From: Citrobacter koseri ATCC BAA-895
GTDB taxonomy: Bacteria; Pseudomonadota; Gammaproteobacteria; Enterobacterales; Enterobacteriaceae
Assembly: GCF_000018045.1 (NCBI RefSeq)
Contig: NC_009792.1
Span: forward strand, 3,534,001 to 3,598,000
Length of the DNA stretch: 64,000 bases
Direction: 5' to 3'
This document shows positions 24,556 to 32,083 of the stretch, piece after piece. The translations under genes were made by a program, and so were the position numbers. Position 1 is the first letter of the stretch; every line of letters begins with the position of its first letter. The notes under the pieces were generated by a model. It did no database searches and had not been told where the DNA came from. It saw only the letters and a program-made list of their open reading frames with translations.

Positions 24556-25508
24556 AAACCTCCCTCACCGATGCCCGCCGCCAGGCGCTACGTTCAGCCT
24601 CACACTGGTATGCCGTTTTAAGCGGGGAGCGCGTAAGCCCCCAGCAGGAAGCGCGCTGGCAGCAGTGGTATGAACAAGATCAGGATAATCAATGGGCCTG
24701 GCAGCAGGTCGAAAACCTGCGCTGCCAGATGAGCAGCGTCCCCGGCAAACTCGCCAGCCACACGCTGAAAGACAGCCGCCTGACGCGCCGCCACGTACTG
24801 AAAGGGTTGCTGTTGCTGGTCTGCGCGGGCGGCAGCTGGCAGCTCTGGCGATCGGAGTTGGGCGAAGGTCTGCGTGCTGATTATCGTACCGCCCGGGGGC
24901 AGACTCGCCAGCAGACGCTGGAGGATGGCACGTTGCTTTCGCTGAATACCGACAGCGCGGTTAACGTGCGATTTGACGGTAGCCAGCGCCAGATCCAGCT
25001 CTGGTACGGCGAGATCGCCATTACCACCGGAAAAGACGCGCTGCAACGCCCGTTTCGTGTACAGACGCGCCAGGGCCAGCTCACCGCATTGGGTACGGAA
25101 TTTACCGTGCGCCAGGACGGCGATGAAACCGTCCTTAGCGTCCGACAACATGCCGTCGAAGCGATTCTCGCCGGAGATCCGCAACAAAAACGGGTTATTC
25201 AGCAAGGTGAAACGGTGCGCTTCAGCGCCTCGCAGTTTGGCGACGTCGCATCATTAAATGACGAGTCTGCAAGCTGGACGCAAGGCGTGTTAAGTTTCAG
25301 CGACAAACCTCTGGGCGACGTCATCGCCACGCTCTCGCGCTACCGACACGGCATACTGCGTTGCGACCCGGCCGTTGCCGGATTACGCCTGACAGGGACG
25401 TTCCCACTCGGCAACACCGATGCCGTACTGAATGCGATCGCGAAAACGCTTCCTGTGAAAATTCAGTTTGTTACGCGCTACTGGGTCACGCTGTCTCCCG
25501 CCATTTAA
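24552..25508 (+). CDS. fecR: FecR, transmembrane regulator of FecI
   Basis: The 318-residue protein transmits the ferric citrate signal from the periplasmic domain of FecA to the sigma factor FecI. The cytoplasmic N-terminal domain interacts with FecI (ALRSASHWYAVLSGERVSPQ, the conserved Trp-rich part). A single membrane helix (VLKGLLLLVCAGGSWQLW) and a periplasmic FecR domain follow (LWYGEIAITTGKD, LTALGTEFTVRQ). It starts with GTG overlapping the fecI TGA, indicating coupled synthesis. Confidence 0.96.
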   Translation: MKTSLTDARRQALRSASHWYAVLSGERVSPQQEARWQQWYEQDQDNQWAWQQVENLRCQMSSVPGKLASHTLKDSRLTRRHVLKGLLLLVCAGGSWQLWRSELGEGLRADYRTARGQTRQQTLEDGTLLSLNTDSAVNVRFDGSQRQIQLWYGEIAITTGKDALQRPFRVQTRQGQLTALGTEFTVRQDGDETVLSVRQHAVEAILAGDPQQKRVIQQGETVRFSASQFGDVASLNDESASWTQGVLSFSDKPLGDVIATLSRYRHGILRCDPAVAGLRLTGTFPLGNTDAVLNAIAKTLPVKIQFVTRYWVTLSPAI

Positions 25509-25605
25509 ACGATAACGAAAAAAATTATCATTTTTATTGTCCCTTTTGCCCCGCTCGTTCGACTTCATAACTGAATACAAATAAAGAAATGATGATGGAG
25601 ACGTG

Positions 25606-27921
25606 ATGGCCTTTCATAACACAGCACCTCTGGTGATGGCGATTCGTTTAAGCCTGCTTCCGCTTGCCGGACTGGCTTCACTGCCTGCATTTGCCACGCA
25701 GTTCGATATTGCCGCCGGAGACTTAGACAAAGCACTTAATCAATACGCTGCCCGCAGCGGCATTATTATGTCAGTGGATGCTTCGCTCACGCGGGGCAAA
25801 CACAGCGACGGACTGCACGGCGACTACGCGCTTGAAGATGGCCTGCGCACGCTGCTAAAGGGGAGCGGCCTACAGGAAAAATCGTTAGGCGATAACACCT
25901 GGACGCTGGAAGCCGCCCCGGTTGCCAGCGAGGACTCGTTGACCGTAGTCGGCGACTGGCTGGGTGAAGCCCGGGAAAACGACGTGTTCGAACATGCCGG
26001 CGCGCGTGACGTTATCCGTCGGGATGATTTCACCAAAACCGGCGCGACGACCATGCGCGAAGCGCTGAACCGTATCCCCGGCGTCAACGCCCCGGAAAAC
26101 AACGGCACCGGCAGCCATGACCTGGCAATGAACTTCGGTATTCGCGGTCTTAATCCACGCCTGGCCAGCCGCTCGACGGTATTGATGGACGGCATCCCCG
26201 TACCTTTTGCGCCATACGGTCAGCCGCAGCTGTCGCTCGCGCCGGTCTCTCTGGGCAATATGGATGCCGTTGACGTGGTGCGCGGCGGCGGCGCGGTGCG
26301 CTATGGGCCGCAAAGCGTGGGCGGCGTGGTGAACTTCGTGACCCGCGCGATTCCGCAGGATTTCGGTATTGAAGCCGGCGTTGAAGGGCAACTCAGCCCC
26401 ACCTCGTCGCAAAACAATCCAAAAGAGACGCACAACCTGATGGTAGGCGGAACGGCGGATAACGGTTTCGGCACGGCCCTGCTCTACTCCGGCACGCGCG
26501 GCAGCGACTGGCGCGAACACAGCAACACCCGTATCGACGACGTGATGCTGAAAAGCAAATATGCGCCTGACGAGGTACACACCTTCAATAGCCTGCTGCA
26601 ATACTATGACGGTCACGCCGATATGCCCGGCGGCCTGTCCCGCGCCGACTACGACGCCGATCGCTGGCAGTCCACGCGCCCGTATGACAGCTTCTGGGGC
26701 CGCCGCCAGCTTGCCAGTCTGGGATATCAATACCAACCCGACAGCCAGCACAAATTCAATGTTCAGGGTTTCTACACCCGCACCCTGCGCAGCGGTTATT
26801 TAGAGCAAGGAAAACGCATTACGCTCTCACCGCGCTACTACTGGGTTCGCGGCATTGAACCGCGCTACAGCCAGAGCTTTATGATTGGCCCGTCTGCGCA
26901 TGAAGTCGGCGTAGGCTATCGCTATGTCAATGAATCCACGCATGAAATGCGTTACTACACCGCAACCACCAGCGGTCAGTTGCCGTCAACATCCAGCCCT
27001 TATGACCGTGATACGCGTTCAGGGACCGAAGCTCACGCCTGGTATCTCGATGACAAAATTGATATCGGCAACTGGACCATTACGCCAGGTATGCGTTTTG
27101 AGCACATTGAATCCTACCAGGACAACAACGTTAAAGGTACGCACGAAGAGGTGAGCTACAACGCTCCGCTTCCGGCGCTTAACGTCCTCTACCACCTCAC
27201 TGACAGCTGGAATCTTTATGCCAACACTGAAGGCTCGTTCGGCACCGTACAGTACAGTCAAATTGGCAAGGCTGTGCAAAGCGGCAATGTGGAACCGGAA
27301 AAAGCGCGAACCTGGGAAGTCGGAACCCGATTCGACAACGGCGCGCTGACGGCGGAAATGGGGCTGTTCCTGATTAACTTTAATAATCAGTACGACTCCA
27401 ACCAGACTAACGATACGGTCACCGCCCGTGGCAAAACCCGTCATACCGGGCTGGAAACGCAGGTACGTTACGATCTCGGCGATATGACGCCCACGCTGGA
27501 AAATGTCGCCGTTTACGCTAACTACGCGTACGTTAACGCCGAAATTCGCGAAAAAGGCGACACTTACGGCAATCAGGTGCCGTTCTCACCGAAGCATAAA
27601 GGGACGCTGGGCGTGGATTACAAACCCGGCAACTGGACGTTCAACCTGAACAGCGATTTCCAGTCCAGCCAGTTTGCCGACAACGCCAATACCGGGAAAG
27701 AGAGCGCGGACGGCAGCACCGGGCGTATTCCGGGTTACATGTTGTGGGGCGCGCGCGTGGCGTATGACTTCGGCCCCGAGATGGCCAACCTGAACCTCGC
27801 GTTTGGCGTGAAGAATATCTTCGACCACGAGTATTACACCCGCTCGTATGACGACAACAACAAAGGCATCTATGCCGGACAGCCACGAACGCTGTACCTG
27901 CAAGGGTCACTGAAGTTCTGA
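25606..27921 (+). CDS. fecA: FecA, TonB-dependent ferric citrate receptor
   Basis: FecA is the outer-membrane receptor for diferric dicitrate. The 771 residues contain a signal peptide, an N-terminal signalling domain that talks to FecR (FDIAAGDLDKALNQYAARSG), a TonB box region (DSLTVVGDW), the plug and a 22-stranded barrel ending in the aromatic residue of QGSLKF. Sequence is nearly collinear with E. coli FecA. The ATG at 25606 has GGAG 5 bases upstream; GTG at 25603 is also possible. The 97-bp gap to fecR should hold the FecI-dependent promoter, and its AAAAATTATCATTTTTATTG could be a second Fur site. Confidence 0.97.
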   Translation: MAFHNTAPLVMAIRLSLLPLAGLASLPAFATQFDIAAGDLDKALNQYAARSGIIMSVDASLTRGKHSDGLHGDYALEDGLRTLLKGSGLQEKSLGDNTWTLEAAPVASEDSLTVVGDWLGEARENDVFEHAGARDVIRRDDFTKTGATTMREALNRIPGVNAPENNGTGSHDLAMNFGIRGLNPRLASRSTVLMDGIPVPFAPYGQPQLSLAPVSLGNMDAVDVVRGGGAVRYGPQSVGGVVNFVTRAIPQDFGIEAGVEGQLSPTSSQNNPKETHNLMVGGTADNGFGTALLYSGTRGSDWREHSNTRIDDVMLKSKYAPDEVHTFNSLLQYYDGHADMPGGLSRADYDADRWQSTRPYDSFWGRRQLASLGYQYQPDSQHKFNVQGFYTRTLRSGYLEQGKRITLSPRYYWVRGIEPRYSQSFMIGPSAHEVGVGYRYVNESTHEMRYYTATTSGQLPSTSSPYDRDTRSGTEAHAWYLDDKIDIGNWTITPGMRFEHIESYQDNNVKGTHEEVSYNAPLPALNVLYHLTDSWNLYANTEGSFGTVQYSQIGKAVQSGNVEPEKARTWEVGTRFDNGALTAEMGLFLINFNNQYDSNQTNDTVTARGKTRHTGLETQVRYDLGDMTPTLENVAVYANYAYVNAEIREKGDTYGNQVPFSPKHKGTLGVDYKPGNWTFNLNSDFQSSQFADNANTGKESADGSTGRIPGYMLWGARVAYDFGPEMANLNLAFGVKNIFDHEYYTRSYDDNNKGIYAGQPRTLYLQGSLKF

Positions 27922-27931
27922 TTGTTCATTT

Positions 27932-28010
27932 GTTGCCGGGTGGCGGCGTAAATGCCTTACCCGGCCTACAGAGTGACGTAGGCCAGGTAAGCGCAGCGCC
28001 ATCCGGCAGC
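27932..28010. repeat. REP/BIME pair between fecA and fecB
   Basis: TTGCCGGGTGGCGGCGTAAA and its opposed partner ending GCGCCATCCGGCAGC form paired hairpins in the 100-bp fecA-fecB gap. In this position the element can let the receptor mRNA outlast the transporter mRNA. Confidence 0.88.
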
Positions 28011-28021
28011 CGGAGTTGACT

Positions 28022-28924
28022 ATGTTTGCTTTTATTCGCGTTTATTTTTTCAGCCTGATCGTCCTGGCAGCGCCGGTTTTTGCTGTGACGGTGCAGGATG
28101 AACACGGCGCCTTTACCCTGAATAAAACGCCGCAACGGATTGTCGTACTGGAACTGTCGTTTGCCGATGCGCTGGCGGCGGTGAACGTCAGTCCGGTGGG
28201 GATCGCCGATGACAACGATCCCACGCGTCTGCTGCCGGAAGTGCGCCAGATTATTGGGCAATGGCAGTCCGTCGGCACCCGCGCTCAGCCGAGTCTTGAG
28301 GCGATCGGCGCGCTAAAACCTGACCTGATTATCGCTGACAGCAGCCGCCACGCAGGGATTTACGCCGCGCTGCAAGAGATCGCCCCCGTGTTGTTGCTCA
28401 AATCCCGTAATGAAACGTACGCTGAAAATCTGCAATCCACCGCGATCATCGGGAAAGTATCAGGTAAAGATGCTGAAATGCAAAAACGGCTGACGTTGCA
28501 TCGGGAACGTATGCGCGCGTTTGCCGCCCACTTGCCGAAAGGGGCCAGCGTGGTATTCGGCACCTCACGCGAACAGCAGTTTAATCTGCACAGCCGCGAA
28601 TCGTATACGGGCGGCGTGCTCGCCGCGCTGGGTCTGCGCGTGCCGGAGGCAATCAACTCTGCGCCAATGACCACGATTAATCTGGAGCGGCTACTGGCGC
28701 TCGATCCGCAGTGGCTGATTGTCGCGCACTACCGCCAGGAGAGCATCGTTAAACGCTGGCAGCAGGATACGTTGTGGTCCATGCTCCAGGCGTCGCAACA
28801 CCACCAGGTTGCCGCCGTCGATAGCAATAGCTGGGCGCGGATGCGCGGGATTTTCGCTGCGGAACGCATTGCCGGCGATACGGTGAAAATCTTTCATCAC
28901 CAGATGCCTGATACCACGCAATGA
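28022..28924 (+). CDS. fecB: FecB, periplasmic iron(III) dicitrate binding protein
   Basis: The 300-residue periplasmic solute-binding protein delivers iron (citrate) to the FecCDE ABC importer. It has a signal peptide ending around AAPVFAVTV and class III (BtuF/FhuD-type) architecture with the conserved PQRIVVLELSFADALAAV and LIIADSSRHAGIYAALQEIA segments. The ATG at 28022 is used (an in-frame TTG is two codons upstream), giving the E. coli length. The stop overlaps the fecC start by 4 bases. Confidence 0.95.
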   Translation: MFAFIRVYFFSLIVLAAPVFAVTVQDEHGAFTLNKTPQRIVVLELSFADALAAVNVSPVGIADDNDPTRLLPEVRQIIGQWQSVGTRAQPSLEAIGALKPDLIIADSSRHAGIYAALQEIAPVLLLKSRNETYAENLQSTAIIGKVSGKDAEMQKRLTLHRERMRAFAAHLPKGASVVFGTSREQQFNLHSRESYTGGVLAALGLRVPEAINSAPMTTINLERLLALDPQWLIVAHYRQESIVKRWQQDTLWSMLQASQHHQVAAVDSNSWARMRGIFAAERIAGDTVKIFHHQMPDTTQ

Positions 28925-29907
28925 GGACATTGATCATTTGGGGAGCGCCCGTACTGGCGCTCCTGGCGGCGTTCTGGCTGAGCCTGTTCTGCTACTCGGC
29001 GATCCCGATTTCACCCGTCAGTGCTCTGCATGCCCTGTTTCCTTCTTCAACGCCTCCGCTTTCGGAGGCGTTGGTGCGTAATTTACGTCTGCCGCGCAGC
29101 CTGGTGGCATTGCTGATTGGCGCCAGCCTTGCCCTGGCGGGAACATTGCTGCAAACCCTGACCCATAACCCGCTGGCCTCCCCTTCTCTGACCGGCATTA
29201 ACAGCGGTGCGGCACTGGCGATAGCGTTAACCAGCGCATTCAGCCCCATGCTGCTCAGCGGGTATTCCATCGCGTTTATCGCCGCCGCAGGCGGAGGCCT
29301 CGCCTGGCTTCTGGTGATGCTGGCTGGCGGCGGCTGGCGACAGGAGCCAGACCGCAACAAACTGATTCTCGCCGGAATCGCGCTCTCCGCGCTGTGTATG
29401 GCGCTGACCCGCATCACGCTGCTATTGGCGGAAGACCACGCTTACGGCATTTTTTCATGGCTGGCGGGCGGTATTGCCCATGTGCGCTGGGCCGAGTTCT
29501 GGCAGCTCTTTCCTTTTGTTCTGGTGATTATTCCCGTCATGCTGCTGCTGGCGAACGCCCTTAATCTGCTCAACGTCAGCGATGTCGCCGCACACACGCT
29601 CGGCGTAAACCTGTTTCGGCTGCGGCTTACCGTCAATATCGGCGTGCTGGTGCTGGTCGGCGCCTGCGTCAGCGTGGCGGGGCCGGTGGCGTTTATCGGC
29701 CTGTTAATGCCGCATCTGGCCAGGGCGTGGTCAGGTCACGACCAGCGTAAGTTGCTGCCGATGAGCCTGCTGATGGGCGCAACGTTTATGCTGCTGGCGG
29801 ATATTCTGGCGCGAGTGCTGGCCTGGCCGGGCGAGCTTCCGGCAGGCGCAGTGCTGGCGCTGATTGGCGCGCCGTGTTTTGTCTGGCTGGCAAGGAGGCG
29901 TGGATGA
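28921..29907 (+). CDS. fecC: FecC, ferric citrate ABC permease
   Basis: The 328-residue FecCD-family inner-membrane permease pairs with FecD. Family motifs include LRLPRSLVALLIGASLALAG, THNPLASPSLTGINSGAAL and the cytoplasmic-loop region GPVAFIGLLMPHLAR. It overlaps fecB at its start and fecD at its end (ATGA), so translation is coupled. Confidence 0.95.
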   Translation: MRTLIIWGAPVLALLAAFWLSLFCYSAIPISPVSALHALFPSSTPPLSEALVRNLRLPRSLVALLIGASLALAGTLLQTLTHNPLASPSLTGINSGAALAIALTSAFSPMLLSGYSIAFIAAAGGGLAWLLVMLAGGGWRQEPDRNKLILAGIALSALCMALTRITLLLAEDHAYGIFSWLAGGIAHVRWAEFWQLFPFVLVIIPVMLLLANALNLLNVSDVAAHTLGVNLFRLRLTVNIGVLVLVGACVSVAGPVAFIGLLMPHLARAWSGHDQRKLLPMSLLMGATFMLLADILARVLAWPGELPAGAVLALIGAPCFVWLARRRG

Positions 29908-30860
29908 AAGCCTTTATTCTGCTCATCACGTTGCTCCTGCTGAGTATCACCGCGCTGCTGTCATTGCGTCTGGGCGTGGTTCCCCTGCCCTGGTCCGCGC
30001 TGATCGATGGCTGGCATACCGGTCACGAGCACCACTATGTTCTGACCCAGTATCGCCTGCCGCGACTGCTGCTGGCGATATTCGTCGGCGCCGCCCTGGC
30101 GATTTCCGGCGTACTGGTGCAGGGCATCGTGCGTAATCCGCTGGCCTCGCCGGATATTTTAGGGGTGAACCATGCCGCCAGTCTGGCGACGGTAAGCGCA
30201 CTCATGCTGCTGCCATCGCTGTCGGTCGTCTGGCTGCCGCTGCTGGCATTTGTGGGCGGGCTTTGTGCGCTGATCTTACTGCGTGCGATTGCGGGTCGCT
30301 CCTCCCCCCTGCGCCTGGCGTTAATCGGCGTGGCGTTGTCGGCAACCTGGGCCAGCCTGACGGATTACCTGATGCTCTCCCGCCCGCAGGACGTTAACAA
30401 CGCGCTGCTGTGGCTGACCGGCAGTTTATGGGGACGCGGCTGGTCGTTTGTGTATGTGGCGCTGCCGGTAATGCTGGCGCTTATTCCACTCAGCGCCTGG
30501 TTTTGCCGCGATCTGGATCTGCTGGCGCTGGGCGATGATCGCGCCAGCACGCTCGGCGTCCCGGTCAGGCGGGCACAGCGCCTGGGATTGCTCCTCGCCG
30601 TCGCGCTGGCAGCCACCAGCGTGGCAGTTTGCGGGCCGATAGCTTTCGTCAGCCTGGTCGTGCCCCACCTGACCCGACGCCTGCTGGGAGGGCGCCATCA
30701 CTGGCTACTGCCCGGCGCTGCGCTAATCGGCGCATTTGTCTTAACGCTGGCCGATTTGCTGGCAAGGATCATTAACCCTCCCACGGAGCTTCCGGCAGGC
30801 ATGCTCACCGCCATTATCGGCGCGCCGTGGTTTATCTGGTTGCTTGTGAGGATGCGCTAA
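29904..30860 (+). CDS. fecD: FecD, ferric citrate ABC permease
   Basis: The 318-residue FecCD-family permease is the partner of FecC. It carries YRLPRLLLAIFVGAALAISG, VRNPLASPDILGVNHAASL and GPIAFVSLVVPHLTRRLLGG, with about nine helices. I chose the ATG overlapping the fecC TGA, which reproduces the E. coli length; an upstream ATG would add 10 residues from inside fecC. fecE starts immediately after its stop. Confidence 0.95.
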   Translation: MKAFILLITLLLLSITALLSLRLGVVPLPWSALIDGWHTGHEHHYVLTQYRLPRLLLAIFVGAALAISGVLVQGIVRNPLASPDILGVNHAASLATVSALMLLPSLSVVWLPLLAFVGGLCALILLRAIAGRSSPLRLALIGVALSATWASLTDYLMLSRPQDVNNALLWLTGSLWGRGWSFVYVALPVMLALIPLSAWFCRDLDLLALGDDRASTLGVPVRRAQRLGLLLAVALAATSVAVCGPIAFVSLVVPHLTRRLLGGRHHWLLPGAALIGAFVLTLADLLARIINPPTELPAGMLTAIIGAPWFIWLLVRMR

Positions 30861-31628
30861 ATGGATATCAGATGTGAAAACCTGACTGCCGGATACGGTG
30901 ATAAACGCATTCTTGACGGCCTGTCGGTTACGCTACCCGCCGGGCAGATCACCGCATTACTGGGGCCTAATGGCTGCGGCAAATCGACGCTGCTGAAATG
31001 CCTTGCCCGCCTGCTCATACCGCAATCCGGCACCTTGCACATTGCGGGTAAGCCGCTGTCGGCATTCTCACCCCGCGCGCTTTCGCGTCACCTGGCGCTA
31101 CTGCCGCAACAGCACATGACGCCGGAAGGGATCACCGTGCGGGAACTGGTCAGCTATGGCCGCAGCCCGTGGCTGCCGCTGTGGGGGCGGCTTTCTCGCG
31201 ACGACCATCAGCATGTCAACCGGGCAATGGCGCAGACGCACACTGACGCGCTGGCAGAAAGGCGGCTGACGGAGCTGTCCGGCGGTCAGCGGCAGCGCGT
31301 GTTTCTGGCGATGGTGTTAGCGCAGGATACGCCCATTGTATTACTGGATGAACCCACCACCTGGCTCGACATTAATCATCAGGTGGAGTTGATGGCGCTC
31401 ATGCAGATGCTAAAACAGGCGGGAAAAACGGTCGTGACGGTACTGCACGACCTGAATCAGGCAAGTCGCTATTGCGATCATCTTGTCGTGCTGGCGCAGG
31501 GGAATGTGATTGCGCAAGGGCAACCTGTTGATGTGATGCAACCAGAATTATTACGCAAGGTATTTCAGGTTGATGCGGAAATTCACCCTGAACCGCTGAC
31601 AGGAAAACCAATGTGTATTATTCGTTAG
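30861..31628 (+). CDS. fecE: FecE, ferric citrate ABC ATPase
   Basis: The 255-residue ATP-binding subunit energises FecCD. It shows Walker A GPNGCGKST, the signature LSGGQRQRVFLAMVL and Walker B IVLLDEPTTWLD followed by the switch His in VLHDLNQASRYC. It is the last gene of fecABCDE; a T-run terminator follows about 130 bp downstream. Confidence 0.96.
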   Translation: MDIRCENLTAGYGDKRILDGLSVTLPAGQITALLGPNGCGKSTLLKCLARLLIPQSGTLHIAGKPLSAFSPRALSRHLALLPQQHMTPEGITVRELVSYGRSPWLPLWGRLSRDDHQHVNRAMAQTHTDALAERRLTELSGGQRQRVFLAMVLAQDTPIVLLDEPTTWLDINHQVELMALMQMLKQAGKTVVTVLHDLNQASRYCDHLVVLAQGNVIAQGQPVDVMQPELLRKVFQVDAEIHPEPLTGKPMCIIR

Positions 31629-31759
31629 TCTGCTAGCCATATTTTTACCTGTCCAGAGCAGTCTGTTCATCCTGTCAGACTGCTCATCAAAAATATATTC
31701 TTATGCCCTTTATTTTTATTCTCTGTCATTAACTTTAAATATTTAAAAGTTATGTAAGG

Positions 31760-31780
31760 AACACTATATTTAGTGTTTTT
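31760..31780 (+). terminator. Probable terminator of fecABCDE
   Basis: AACACTA/TAGTGTT arms with a TAT loop are followed by TTTT on the plus strand. The stem is AT-rich, so strength is uncertain. It abuts the stop codon of a small gene on the opposite strand. Confidence 0.6.
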
Positions 31781-31890
31781 CAACCCAGGTATTTAACGAA
31801 GGCGTAGGTTGAAATCCCGCTAATTACCGCGATGATGATTGCAAAAATAACCAGTAACATCAATCGCCTACCGCTATATATTCCTAACAT
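31780..31890 (-). CDS. Predicted 36-residue single-helix membrane protein
   Basis: A short frame not covered by conventional gene length cut-offs starts with ATG preceded by an excellent GGAGG 5 bases upstream and ends with TGA. The protein begins MLGIYSGRRLMLLVIFAI, has a hydrophobic helix (about residues 10-27) and ends TYAFVKYLG. The basic residues before the helix and short tail resemble small regulatory membrane proteins such as MgtS, MgtR or KdpF. It is divergent from the P-type ATPase gene that starts 194 bp away, which suggests, without proof, a role in that pump. I do not recognise it as a named gene. Confidence 0.55.
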   Translation of the reverse strand: MLGIYSGRRLMLLVIFAIIIAVISGISTYAFVKYLG

Positions 31891-32083
31891 AATTACCTCC
31901 TTTACTAAATTTACACTTCCATCAAAACACTGAAAATATACGCTACAAGCGTTATCTAACCATCAAGATAAAATAATCTTTAACGAAACGCCATTGATTA
32001 ATGTCAATAATTCAGACTCTTTATTTTAATAGTATAAGCGCGATTCAAAACATTATGCATTTTATACTTCGAGGAATTTTAAA

